A stretch of 64,000 nucleotides of DNA, from NCBI RefSeq assembly GCF_028747205.1, contig NZ_CP112880.1:5084001-5148000 (forward strand), given 5' to 3'. Both the position numbers and the translations under genes were made by a program. Below, in pieces: positions 16,003 to 25,194 of the stretch (the stretch's first letter is position 1; each line of letters begins with the position of its first letter). This DNA comes from Streptomyces sp. CA-278952. Its GTDB lineage: Bacteria; Actinomycetota; Actinomycetes; Streptomycetales; Streptomycetaceae. A model generated the notes under the pieces. That model was not told the DNA's origin. It did no database searches and worked only from the letters and a program-made list of their open reading frames with translations.

Positions 16003-16983
16003 ATGACCACGCACACCACCTCGCTCAAGGCGCCGCCCGCGGCCGGGAAGGGCGGCGGCACCCCGGCCGCCCGCCCGCCCCGGCGCGGCCGGTCCGTCTC
16101 TCCCGCTAACCGCGCCGGCTGGACCCCGTGGCTCTACCTCCTGCCGGCGCTCGTCCTGCTCGCCGGGCTGCTGGTCTACCCGATCTACCAACTTGGCCTG
16201 ATCTCGTTCCTGGAGTACACCCAGGCCCAGGTCAGCGGCGGCGAACCCACCACCTTCCAGGGCTTCGGCAACTACGCCACCCTCTTCAACGACAGCCAGT
16301 TCTGGCAGGTCCTCCTCGCCACCGTGCTCTTCGCCGCGGCCTGCGTGGTGTCCACCCTGATCGTCGGCTGCGCGCTGGCCGTCCTGCTCACCCGCATCCG
16401 CGCCGTGCCCCGGCTCGCGCTGATGATGGCCGCGCTCGGCGCCTGGGCCACCCCCGCGATCACCGGCTCCACCGTCTGGGTCTTCCTCTTCGACCCCGAC
16501 TTCGGGCCGGTCAACAAGATGCTGGGACTCGGCGACTTCTCCTGGATGTACGGGCGCTACAGCGCCTTCGCCGTGGTGCTCTTCGCGGTCCTGTGGTGCT
16601 CGTTCCCGTTCGTGATGATCACCGTGTACGCGGGCATCCGGGCCATCCCGACCGAAGTGCTGGAGGCCGCCTCGCTGGACGGCGCGTCCCAGTGGCGGAT
16701 CTGGCGCACCATCATGGCGCCGATGCTCAAGCCCATCCTGATCGTCGTCACCATCCAGTCGATCATCTGGGACTTCAAGGTCTTCACCCAGATCTACGTC
16801 ATGACCAGCGGCGGCGGCATCGCCGGCCAGAACCTGGTGCTCAACGTGTACGCGTACCAGAAGGCGTTCGCGTCCTCGCAGTACAGCCTCGGATCCGCGA
16901 TCGGCGTCGTGATGCTGGTGATCCTGCTGGCCGTCACGCTGGTCTATCTGCGCCTGGTGAGGCGCCAGGGGGAGGAACTGTGA
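16003..16983 (+). CDS. Sugar ABC transporter permease (MalF type)
   Basis: 326 residues with about six membrane segments after a Pro/Arg-rich cytoplasmic start. The loop that contacts the ATPase is EVLEAASLDGASQWRIWRTI (the EAA motif). LYLLPALVLLAGLLVYPIYQ is helix 1. It pairs with the next permease, overlapping it by 4 bp. No ATPase gene is in the operon. In Streptomyces a shared ATPase (MsiK) serves such importers, so MsiK is the expected partner. Confidence 0.9.
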   Translation: MTTHTTSLKAPPAAGKGGGTPAARPPRRGRSVSPANRAGWTPWLYLLPALVLLAGLLVYPIYQLGLISFLEYTQAQVSGGEPTTFQGFGNYATLFNDSQFWQVLLATVLFAAACVVSTLIVGCALAVLLTRIRAVPRLALMMAALGAWATPAITGSTVWVFLFDPDFGPVNKMLGLGDFSWMYGRYSAFAVVLFAVLWCSFPFVMITVYAGIRAIPTEVLEAASLDGASQWRIWRTIMAPMLKPILIVVTIQSIIWDFKVFTQIYVMTSGGGIAGQNLVLNVYAYQKAFASSQYSLGSAIGVVMLVILLAVTLVYLRLVRRQGEEL

Positions 16984-17882
16984 GCGCGACGACCGACAGT
17001 CCCGTACGCGATCCCGCGAAGGGCACGCGCGGCGGCGGCATCGCCAAGCTGCTGCGCGTCAAGCGGCCCCGCAGGCTGGCCGCGGAGGCCGCCGCCCTGC
17101 TGATCGCCGTCGCGGTCGCCTTCCCTCTCTACTGGATGGTGCTCTCCGCCTTCAAACCGGCCGGGGAGATCCAGTCCACCGAAGCCCGCCCCTGGACGCT
17201 GTCCCCCTCGCTCGACTCGTTCCGCCGGGTCTTCGAACAGCAGGACTTCGGCCGCTACTTCCTCAACAGCCTGCTGGTGGCGGGCACGGTCGTCATCCTC
17301 TCCGCGCTGATCGCCTTCCTCGCCGCCACCGCGGTGACCCGGTTCCGCTTCAAGTTCCGCACCACGCTGCTGATCATGTTCCTGGTCGCGCAGATGGTGC
17401 CGGTGGAGGCGCTGACCATCCCGCTGTTCTTCCTGATGCGGGACTTCGGGCAGCTGAACACGCTCGGCTCGCTGATCCTGCCGCACCTCGCCTTCTCGCT
17501 GCCGTTCGCCATCTGGATGCTGCGCGGCTTCGTCAAGGCCGTCCCCGAAGCCCTGGAGGAGGCCGCCTACATCGACGGGGCGAGCCGCACCCGCTTCCTC
17601 TGGCAGATCCTCTTCCCGCTGGTCTTCCCGGGCCTCGTGGCGACCAGCGTCTTCTCCTTCATCACCACCTGGAACGACTTCCTGTTCGCGAAGTCGTTCA
17701 TCATCAGCGACACCTCCCAGTCGACGCTGCCCATGGCGCTGCTGGTCTTCTTCAAACCGGACGAGAACGACTGGGGAGGGATCATGGCGGCCTCGACGGT
17801 GATGACCATCCCCGTACTGGTCTTCTTCGTACTCGTACAGCGACGCCTCGTCTCCGGACTGGGCGGAGCGGTAAAGGACTGA
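16980..17882 (+). CDS. Sugar ABC transporter permease (MalG type)
   Basis: 300 residues with six membrane segments. FPLYWMVLSAFKPAGEI is the typical MalG-type first loop, and EALEEAAYIDGASRTRFLWQ is the ATPase-contact motif. The GTG start overlaps the preceding TGA (GTGA). The partner permease and binding protein are directly upstream; a hexosaminidase follows after 4 bp. Confidence 0.9.
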   Translation: MSATTDSPVRDPAKGTRGGGIAKLLRVKRPRRLAAEAAALLIAVAVAFPLYWMVLSAFKPAGEIQSTEARPWTLSPSLDSFRRVFEQQDFGRYFLNSLLVAGTVVILSALIAFLAATAVTRFRFKFRTTLLIMFLVAQMVPVEALTIPLFFLMRDFGQLNTLGSLILPHLAFSLPFAIWMLRGFVKAVPEALEEAAYIDGASRTRFLWQILFPLVFPGLVATSVFSFITTWNDFLFAKSFIISDTSQSTLPMALLVFFKPDENDWGGIMAASTVMTIPVLVFFVLVQRRLVSGLGGAVKD

Positions 17883-17886
17883 TGGC

Positions 17887-19557
17887 ATGACACCCGAGGA
17901 CTCCCTCTCCACGGGCGCCGTGGACACCGCGGCTCTCGGCCTGATCCCGGCCCCGCGCACCCTGAGGGCGGCCCCCTCCGGGCAGCCGTACCCGCTGGGC
18001 CACGACACCCCGCTGAGCGCCGCCCCGGGCACGGAGGGCGTCGCCCGCTGGCTGCGCACCACGCTCGGCGCGGCCACCGGACTGTCGCTGGCCGAGGGCG
18101 CCGGCGACCGCGGCATCCTGCTCGCCCTCGACGGGGAACTGGCCCCCGAGGCCTACCGCCTCGCCGTCGGAATCGATGCCGTACGCCTCACGGGCGGCAG
18201 CGCCGCAGGCGTCTTCCGGGGTGCGCAGACCCTCCGTCAACTCCTCGGCCCGGACGCCTTCCGGCGCGCGCCCCTCGCCGCGAGCCGCCCCTGGGAGGTC
18301 CCGGCGGTCGTCGTCGAGGACGCACCCCGCTTCGGCTGGCGCGGCATGATGCTCGACGTCTCCCGGCACTTCCTGCCCAAGGACGACGTCCTGCGCTACC
18401 TGGACCTCCTGGCCGCCCACAAGCTGAACGTCTTCCACTTCCACCTCACCGACGACCAGGGCTGGCGCATCGAGATCAAGCGCTACCCGCGGCTGACCGA
18501 GGTCGGCTCCTGGCGCTCGCGCACCAAATACGGCCACCGGGCCTCCGAGCTGTGGGACGAGACCCCCTACGGCGGCTTCTACACCCAGGACGACATCCGC
18601 GAGATCGTCGCCTACGCCGCAGAACGGCACATCCGGGTCGTCCCCGAGATCGACATCCCGGGCCACTCGCAGGCGGCCATCAGCGCCTACCCCGAGCTGG
18701 GCAACACCGACGTCGTCGACACCACCGCCCTGACCGTCTGGGACACCTGGGGCGTCAACCCGAACGTACTCGCCCCCACCGACGACACCCTGCGCTTCTT
18801 CGAGGGCGTCCTGGAGGAGGTGCTCGAACTCTTCCCGCCCGAGACCTCCCCCTTCGTCCACATGGGCGGCGACGAGTGCCCCAAGGACCAGTGGAAGGAG
18901 TCCCCGCTCGCCCAGGCCCGGATCGCCGAACTCGGCGTGAAGGACGAGGACGGACTCCAGTCCTGGTTCATCCGGCACTTCGACGCCTGGCTCACCGAGC
19001 GGGGGCGCCGCCTCATCGGCTGGGACGAGATCCTCGAAGGAGGCCTCGCCGAAGGGGCCGCGGTCTCCTCCTGGCGAGGCTACGGCGGCGGCATCGCGGC
19101 CGCCGAGGCCGGGCACGACGTCGTCATGTGCCCCGAGCAGCAGGTGTACCTGGACCACCGTCAGGACGGCGGCCCCGACGAGCCGATGCCCATCGGGTAC
19201 GTCCGCAGCCTGGAGGACGTCTACCGCTTCGAGCCCGTCCCGCCGGGCCTGAGCGAGGAGGCGGCCCGTCACATCCTGGGCACCCAGGCCAACGTCTGGA
19301 CCGAGGTCATGCAGAACCGGGCCCGCGTCGACTACCAGGTCTTCCCGCGCCTCGCCGCCTTCGCCGAGGTCGCCTGGTCCGCCCTGCCCGCCCCGGCCGA
19401 CCGGGACTTCGCCGCGTTCGACGCCCGCATGACGGTCCATTACGCCCGGCTCGACGCCCTCGGCGTGGACTACCGCCCGCCGGCCGGCCCGTACCCCCGG
19501 CAGCAGCGCCCCGGCATCCTCGGCTTCCCGCGCGAGGGAGCGCCGCCCGTGGTGTGA
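17887..19557 (+). CDS. GH20 beta-N-acetylhexosaminidase
   Basis: A 556-residue family-20 glycosidase. An N-terminal GH20b domain (about 20-140) precedes the catalytic barrel: LDVSRHFLPKDDVLRYLDLL, NVFHFHLTDDQGWRIEIKRY, and HMGGDECPKDQW at about 325, with the Asp-Glu catalytic pair (329, 330). It removes terminal GlcNAc or GalNAc with substrate-assisted catalysis. There is no signal peptide, so it probably acts in the cytoplasm on oligomers brought in by the adjacent importer. It is the last gene of the DasR-like regulated operon. Confidence 0.9.
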   Translation: MTPEDSLSTGAVDTAALGLIPAPRTLRAAPSGQPYPLGHDTPLSAAPGTEGVARWLRTTLGAATGLSLAEGAGDRGILLALDGELAPEAYRLAVGIDAVRLTGGSAAGVFRGAQTLRQLLGPDAFRRAPLAASRPWEVPAVVVEDAPRFGWRGMMLDVSRHFLPKDDVLRYLDLLAAHKLNVFHFHLTDDQGWRIEIKRYPRLTEVGSWRSRTKYGHRASELWDETPYGGFYTQDDIREIVAYAAERHIRVVPEIDIPGHSQAAISAYPELGNTDVVDTTALTVWDTWGVNPNVLAPTDDTLRFFEGVLEEVLELFPPETSPFVHMGGDECPKDQWKESPLAQARIAELGVKDEDGLQSWFIRHFDAWLTERGRRLIGWDEILEGGLAEGAAVSSWRGYGGGIAAAEAGHDVVMCPEQQVYLDHRQDGGPDEPMPIGYVRSLEDVYRFEPVPPGLSEEAARHILGTQANVWTEVMQNRARVDYQVFPRLAAFAEVAWSALPAPADRDFAAFDARMTVHYARLDALGVDYRPPAGPYPRQQRPGILGFPREGAPPVV

Positions 19558-19908
19558 CCCCCGCACCGCACCGCCCGGCCGCGGCCGTCCCCCGGGACCG
19601 CCGCGGCCGGCGCGCGTCCGGGGCCAACAGCCCTGACGGCACGCGCCCAAGACCCCGCCCCACGCGCCGGAGCGAGGCCGCGAACCGCAATAAGTCGTAC
19701 AAGCCTCGCTGAAGAGTGGCAATTCACCCTCCCCGCCGAAGAAGGACGAAACCCGGCCATCTCGCAGGTCAGGGACGGATCCACCCTTCGCGGACCCTCG
19801 CGACGGTCCGATCCGAAGATGTGCCAGAGTTGCCACGTCCGGGCTGTGAACACGTACCGTACGGCGGAACAGGCGGGACAGCCGGGAGACCGGGAAGGGG
19901 CAGCTGGG
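19558..19908. other. Intergenic region before the molybdenum-hydroxylase genes
   Basis: 351 bp without a convincing gene. GC-rich inverted arms CGGCCGCGG/CCGCGGCCG (about 19577-19611) may terminate the GH20 operon. CGGACC (19791-19796) and GGTCCG (19805-19810) form a short inverted repeat. TTGCCA (19830-19835) could be a -35 element, but its -10 is unclear. Confidence 0.4.
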
Positions 19909-20805
19909 TTGACCACGCACGCACCGCAGACGATGCAGTCGGTGACGCTGCCGGCCTCGTTGGACGAGGCCGTGGCGGCACTCGGCGCCATGCCCGCGGC
20001 CGTTCCGGTCGCGGGGGGCACGGACCTGATGGCGGCCGTCAACAAGGGGCTCCTGCGCCCCTCGGGGCTCGTCGGCCTCGGCCGGATCAGCGAGCTGCGC
20101 GGCTGGCACTACCAGGACGGCCACGCGCTGCTGGGCGCCGGCCTCACCCACGCCCGCATGGGGCGGCCCGACTTCGCCGCCCTGATCCCCGCCCTCGCCG
20201 CCTCCGCCCGCGCCGCGGGACCGCCGCAGATCCGCAACGCCGGCACGCTCGGCGGCAACATCGTCACCTCCGCGCCCACCGGCGACGCCCTGCCGGTGCT
20301 GGCCGCGCTGGAGGCCGAGCTGGTCATCGCGGGCCCCGGCGGAGCCCGCCGCGAGATTCCCGTCTCCCATCTGCTGGCCGGCCGTGAACTGCTGGAGCCC
20401 GCGGAGCTGATCGGCTTCGTCCGCGTACCGCTGCTGCACGCCCCGCAGGTGTTCCTGAAGGCCACCGGCCGCACCGGCCCGGGCCGCGCCACCGCCTCGG
20501 TCGCCATCGTCCTGGACCCGGCCCGCCGGGGCGTGCGCTGCGCGGTCGGCGCCATCGCCCCGATGCCGCTGCGCCCGCTGGAGGCGGAGCGCTGGATCGC
20601 CTCGCTGATCGACTGGGACGGCGAGCGGGGCCTGGCCCCGGACGCGCTGGCCGCCTTCGGCGAGTACGTCGCCGCGGCCTGCATCCCCGACCACGCACCA
20701 CCGGCCGACGGAACAGAGGCCCCGCCGCTGTCCCCGGCCGTACTGCACCTGCGGCGCACCGTCGCCGCGCTCGCCCGACGCGCGCTGGGGAGGGCACTGT
20801 CGTGA
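19909..20805 (+). CDS. FAD-binding subunit of a xanthine-dehydrogenase-like complex
   Basis: 298 residues. FAD contacts are PVAGGTDLMAAVNKG and RNAGTLGGNIVTSAPTGDAL, as in CoxM/XdhB subunits, which pass electrons from the 2Fe-2S centres to FAD. I take TTG 19909 (GAAGGGG 8 nt upstream) as the start because the sequence TTHAPQTMQSVTLPASLDEA matches related Streptomyces proteins as I recall them. An ATG lies 8 codons later. The stop overlaps the GTG of the next subunit by 4 bp, so translation is coupled. Confidence 0.85.
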   Translation: MTTHAPQTMQSVTLPASLDEAVAALGAMPAAVPVAGGTDLMAAVNKGLLRPSGLVGLGRISELRGWHYQDGHALLGAGLTHARMGRPDFAALIPALAASARAAGPPQIRNAGTLGGNIVTSAPTGDALPVLAALEAELVIAGPGGARREIPVSHLLAGRELLEPAELIGFVRVPLLHAPQVFLKATGRTGPGRATASVAIVLDPARRGVRCAVGAIAPMPLRPLEAERWIASLIDWDGERGLAPDALAAFGEYVAAACIPDHAPPADGTEAPPLSPAVLHLRRTVAALARRALGRALS

Positions 20806-22535
20806 GCAATGAGGAATTCCCCGACCAGCACGGACGGCAGGGCCACTCGGAGGGCCCGGACCCCCGTTACGGCGGCTGGGAGCCGACGCCGCAGGGCGAC
20901 GGGTTCGACGCCGACGCCACCGCGTTCGTCCACCTCCCGCCGGAGGACCTGGCGAACATTCCGCTGGCCGCTCCCGGCCAGGGGTACGTCCCCCCGATGA
21001 TCCTGCCGCTGACCCCGGCCGCCGGGCTCGACCCGGCGGCGACGGGCAGCTGGGTGCTCCAGACGCAGACCCAGCAGGCACAGGCCGAGCAGCGCGCCCA
21101 GGAGGCCGCCGCCCAGGAGTCCAGCGCCCAGGAGTCCGGCGCGGTCCACTGGCCGGACCCGAACCAGCAGGGCGGGCAGGGCGGCTACCAGGGCCCGTAC
21201 CAGGACACGTCGCACGCCACGGCCCAGTGGAACTTCACCGAGGCGTTCGGCGGGATGCCGGCCCCGGAGACGGCGGCGGCCCCGGAGGGCGGACACCCCG
21301 GCCACGCGAACCACTCGGGCGACGCGAACGACTCCGGCCACGTGAACCACTCGGGCCATGCGAACGCCTCCGGCCACACCGGCCAGTGGACGATTCCGGT
21401 GGCGGACGGGGACCTCCCGGACGAATCGGGCGAGTTCCTGGCCTCGGCGCAGACGCCTCAGTGGTACGCGGACAGCGCCCGCCCGGCCACGCTCCCCGGC
21501 GGCGCCCCCGCCCCCTGGGCCACCCCGGAGCCGGAGCCGGTGGCCGACCCCGTACCCGTGGCGGAGCAGACCCCGGAAGCGGAACCGGCGCAGGACGAAC
21601 GGGCCCAGGACGAACGGGCCCAGGACGAACCGGCGCTCGACGAACCGGCAGAGCCGACAGCCCAGGCGGTGGACGCGGAGCCCGCCACCACCGCCGACAT
21701 CGGGGGCCCCGCCGCCGACGAGCCCGAGGCTGCACCCGCTCCGGAGGCCGAAGCGGACCCGGCACCGGACGAAGCCCCCGAAGCAGCCCACGAGACGCCA
21801 CCGGACACGGCACCTGAGGGAGCCCCGCAAGCGGCCCCGGAAACGGCACCTGACGGAGCCCCGGACGCGACACCGGAAGCAGCCCCGGATGCGGGTGCCC
21901 TCCCCGCCGCAGCCCCCGTCCCCGCCCTCCTCGACGCACCGAGCGAGCACCCGTCCGCGTCCTACCTGCTCCATGTGAACGGCGTGGACCGCCCGGTGAG
22001 CGACGCCTGGATCGGCGAGTCCCTGCTCTACGTGCTCCGCGAGCGCCTCGGTCTCGCCGGGGCCAAGGACGGCTGCTCGCAGGGCGAGTGCGGCGCCTGC
22101 AACGTCCAGGTCGACGGCCGGCTGGTCGCCTCCTGCCTGGTCCCCGCGGCCACGGCGGCGGGCAGCGAGGTGCGTACGGTCGAGGGCCTCGCCGTGGACG
22201 GCGAGCCGTCCGACGTCCAGCGCGCCCTGTCCGCCTGCGGAGCCGTCCAGTGCGGCTTCTGCATCCCCGGCATGGCGATGACCGTCCACGACCTCCTGGA
22301 GGGCAACCACGCCCCCAGCGAGCTGGAGACCCGCCAGGCACTCTGCGGCAACCTCTGCCGCTGTTCCGGCTACCGGGGCGTGCTCGACGCCGTCGCGGAC
22401 GTCGTCGCGGCCCGCGAGACGAGCGCAGAGGCGGCCACCGTGGCCCACGGCGAGGCCCGCATCCCGCACCAGGCCGAACCGGGCGCCGGCGGCATGCAGC
22501 AGGGACCCCACCCGCACGAGGGAGAGGCCCTGTGA
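20802..22535 (+). CDS. 2Fe-2S subunit of a xanthine-dehydrogenase-like complex, with long acidic extension
   Basis: 577 residues, whereas the catalytic-family unit needs only about 160. The C-terminal part (about 385-550) is a normal CoxS/XdhA ferredoxin: CSQGECGACNVQVDGRLVAS, CGAVQCGFCIPGMAM and LCGNLCRCSGYRG hold all eight cluster cysteines. The first roughly 385 residues are disordered-looking, rich in Ala, Pro, Glu, Asp, Gln and His-Ser-Gly, with internal repeats such as NHSGHANASGH, AQDERAQDERAQDE and TAPEGAPQAAPE. There is no transmembrane segment or signal peptide. The extension may tether the complex to a partner or scaffold; this is inference. GTG start, overlapping the upstream gene. 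Confidence 0.85.
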   Translation: MSNEEFPDQHGRQGHSEGPDPRYGGWEPTPQGDGFDADATAFVHLPPEDLANIPLAAPGQGYVPPMILPLTPAAGLDPAATGSWVLQTQTQQAQAEQRAQEAAAQESSAQESGAVHWPDPNQQGGQGGYQGPYQDTSHATAQWNFTEAFGGMPAPETAAAPEGGHPGHANHSGDANDSGHVNHSGHANASGHTGQWTIPVADGDLPDESGEFLASAQTPQWYADSARPATLPGGAPAPWATPEPEPVADPVPVAEQTPEAEPAQDERAQDERAQDEPALDEPAEPTAQAVDAEPATTADIGGPAADEPEAAPAPEAEADPAPDEAPEAAHETPPDTAPEGAPQAAPETAPDGAPDATPEAAPDAGALPAAAPVPALLDAPSEHPSASYLLHVNGVDRPVSDAWIGESLLYVLRERLGLAGAKDGCSQGECGACNVQVDGRLVASCLVPAATAAGSEVRTVEGLAVDGEPSDVQRALSACGAVQCGFCIPGMAMTVHDLLEGNHAPSELETRQALCGNLCRCSGYRGVLDAVADVVAARETSAEAATVAHGEARIPHQAEPGAGGMQQGPHPHEGEAL

Positions 22536-22608
22536 GGCACGCCCGCGGCCCCGCCGTACAGCAGCGGCACACGCGACACCAGCACCACGTGATCGACAAG
22601 GAGGCGGC

Positions 22609-24957
22609 GTGAGCAGCGACGCGGCCAACGCGACCAGCACGAGCCTGCCCAGGATCGACGCGCTGAGCGGCGGGCCCGGAGGCGGAGCGGACCAGGAGCT
22701 GCCCCGGATGGGCCTGGGGGCGTCGCTCCCCGCCACCGACTCCCGTGCGAAGACCGAGGGCACCTTCCCGTACGCGGCGGACCTCTGGGCCGAGGGCCTG
22801 CTGTGGGCGGCCGTGCTGCGCTCCCCGCACCCGCACGCGCGGATCCTGTCCATCGACATCTCGGGGGCCGAGGAGATGCCCGGGGTGCGCGCGGTCGTCA
22901 CGCACGAGGACGTGCCGGGGGACAGCAACTACGGCCGCCACGTCGTGGACCGCCCGGTGTTCGCCTCTGACCTGGTCCGCCACCACGGCGAGCCGATCGC
23001 CGCCGTCGCCGCCGACCACCCGGACACCGCACGGCTGGCCGCCGCCGCCATCGCCGTACGGTACGAGGTGCTGGAGCCGGTCACGGACCCGGAGAAGGCG
23101 TTCGCGGCGGAGCCCCTGCACCCCGACGGCAACCTGATCCGCCACATCCCGCTGCGCTACGGCGACGCGGAGGCGACGGGCGAGGTCGTGGTGGAGGGCC
23201 TGTACCGCATCGGCCGCCAGGACCCGGCCCCGATCGGCGCGGAGGCCGGGCTCGCCGTGCCCCGCCCGGACGGCGGCGTGGAGATCTACACCGCCTCCAC
23301 CGACCCGCACACCGACCGCGACCTGATCGCCGCCTGCTTCGGCCTGGAACCGGACCGGGTCAAGGTCGTCGTGACCGGGGTGCCGGGCGCGACCGGCGAC
23401 CGCGAGGACCCGGGCTTCCAGATCCCCCTCGGGCTGCTCGCGCTGCGCACCGGCTGCCCGGTGAAGCTCGCCGCGAGCCGCGAGGAGTCCTTCCTCGGCC
23501 ACACCCACCGCCACCCCACGCTCCTGCGCTACCGCCACCACGCGGACGCGGAGGGCCGGCTGGTCAAGGTGGAGGCCCAGATCCTCCTGGACGCGGGCGC
23601 GTACGCCGACGCCTCATCGGAGTCCCTGGCGGCCGCCGTGGCCTTCGCCTGCGGCCCGTACGTCGTCCCGCACGCCTTCATCGAGGGCTGGGCGGTCCGG
23701 ACGAACAACCCGCCGTCGGGGCACGTGCGCGGCGAGGGCGCGATGCAGGTCTGCGCGGCGTACGAGGGCCAGATGGACAAGCTGGCCGCCAAACTGGGCA
23801 TCGATGCGGCCGAACTGCGCCTGCGCAACACCCTGTCGACGGGCGACATCCTCCCCACGGGCCAGACGGTGACCTGCCCGGCCCCGGTGGCCGAACTGCT
23901 CCAGGCCGTACGCGACTACCCCCTCCCCGCTCTCCCCAAGGACGCCCCGGAGGACGACTGGCTGCTGCCGGGCGGACCCGAGGGCGCGGGGGAGCCCGGG
24001 GCGGTGCGCCGGGGCGTGGGCTACGGCCTGGGCATGGTCCACATGCTGGGGGCCGAGGGCGCGGACGAGGTCTCGACCGCCACGGTCCGGGTCCACGACG
24101 GCGTGGCCACGGTGATCTGCGCGGCCGTGGAGACGGGCCAGGGCTTCACCACGCTGGCCCGGCAGATCGTCCAGGAGACCCTGGGCATCGAAGAGGTCCA
24201 CGTGGCCGCCGTCGACACCGACCAGCCCCCGGCGGGCCCGGCGACGCACGGCCGCCACACCTGGGTGTCGGGCGGGGCGGTGGAGCGCGCGGCGAAGATG
24301 GTCCGCACCCAGCTCCTCCAGCCGCTGGCCCACAAGTTCGGCATGTCCACGGAGCTGCTCCAGATCGCCGACGGCAAGATCACCTCGTACGACGGGGTGC
24401 TGTCCACGACGGTCACCGAGGAGCTGGACGGCAAGGAACTCTGGGCCACCGCCCAGTGCCGCCCCCACCCCACGGAACCGCTGGACGAGTCCGGCCAGGG
24501 CGACGCGTTCGTCGGCCTGGCGTTCTGCGCGGTACGTGCGGTGGTCGACGTCGACATCGAACTCGGCTCCGTCCGCGTGGTGGAGATGGCGGTCGCCCAG
24601 GACGTCGGCCGCGTCCTGAACCCCGCCCAGTTGGCGATCCGCATCGAGGCGGGGATCACCCAGGGCATCGGCGCGGCCCTCACGGAGAACCTCCGCACCG
24701 CGAGAGGCATCATCCGCCACCCCGACCTGACCGGCTACGCGCTCCCGACCTCGCTGGACGCGCCGGACATCCGCATCGTGAAGTTGGTCGAGGAACGCGA
24801 CGTGGTGGCCCCCTTCGGCGCGAAGCCGGCCTCGGCCGTCCCGGTCGTCACGGCCCCCGCGGCGGTCGCCTCGGCGGTCCGCTCGGCGACCGGTCGCCCG
24901 GTGAACCGCCTGCCGATCAGGCCGCAGGCGGCGGTGGCAGCGCCTCCCAAGGGCTGA
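22609..24957 (+). CDS. Molybdopterin-binding large subunit, divergent xanthine-dehydrogenase family
   Basis: 782 residues with the family's two large domains: RAKTEGTFPYAADLWAEGLL at the start of the a/b-hammerhead domain and GDAFVGLAFCAVRAVVDVDI and DVGRVLNPAQLAIRIEAGIT near the end. Two active-site signatures are altered: the usual RGFGxPQ reads RGEGAMQ, and the GExP motif with the catalytic base Glu reads GAKPASAVPVV (about residue 737). Either the chemistry differs or the subunit is not a hydroxylase. Substrate unknown; purine oxidation should not be assumed. GTG start, 73 bp after the 2Fe-2S gene. Confidence 0.8.
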   Translation: MSSDAANATSTSLPRIDALSGGPGGGADQELPRMGLGASLPATDSRAKTEGTFPYAADLWAEGLLWAAVLRSPHPHARILSIDISGAEEMPGVRAVVTHEDVPGDSNYGRHVVDRPVFASDLVRHHGEPIAAVAADHPDTARLAAAAIAVRYEVLEPVTDPEKAFAAEPLHPDGNLIRHIPLRYGDAEATGEVVVEGLYRIGRQDPAPIGAEAGLAVPRPDGGVEIYTASTDPHTDRDLIAACFGLEPDRVKVVVTGVPGATGDREDPGFQIPLGLLALRTGCPVKLAASREESFLGHTHRHPTLLRYRHHADAEGRLVKVEAQILLDAGAYADASSESLAAAVAFACGPYVVPHAFIEGWAVRTNNPPSGHVRGEGAMQVCAAYEGQMDKLAAKLGIDAAELRLRNTLSTGDILPTGQTVTCPAPVAELLQAVRDYPLPALPKDAPEDDWLLPGGPEGAGEPGAVRRGVGYGLGMVHMLGAEGADEVSTATVRVHDGVATVICAAVETGQGFTTLARQIVQETLGIEEVHVAAVDTDQPPAGPATHGRHTWVSGGAVERAAKMVRTQLLQPLAHKFGMSTELLQIADGKITSYDGVLSTTVTEELDGKELWATAQCRPHPTEPLDESGQGDAFVGLAFCAVRAVVDVDIELGSVRVVEMAVAQDVGRVLNPAQLAIRIEAGITQGIGAALTENLRTARGIIRHPDLTGYALPTSLDAPDIRIVKLVEERDVVAPFGAKPASAVPVVTAPAAVASAVRSATGRPVNRLPIRPQAAVAAPPKG

Positions 24958-25194
24958 CGCGTACCCCGGCGCGCTCCCGCTCCGCAGGCGCCGTCACCGA
25001 CGGTGGCGGTGAGGTCGTACCCCGGGGGCCGAAGAGAGCGACGAACATGATGCCTGCGCGGCCGTAGCCCGGGAGGAATAAGCCCCTCCCCGGTAATTCC
25101 TGGCTAGTTCGGGCCTCACTCCGGCACCCCCTGTGGCCGCTACATTCACCTCTGTTCGGTCCCGGCCGTCACGACCAGGGGGAAACGGAAACTT

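Noticed and set aside
17782..21081. A 1099-residue minus-strand open frame
   Set aside because: It is antisense to the permease, GH20 and FAD-subunit genes; its composition follows the GC-rich third positions of the real genes and shows no domain.
20109..22928. A 939-residue minus-strand open frame, with Arg/Gly/Val-rich repeats
   Set aside because: Antisense to the FAD and 2Fe-2S subunits; the repeat look is a mirror of the low-complexity extension of the 2Fe-2S protein.
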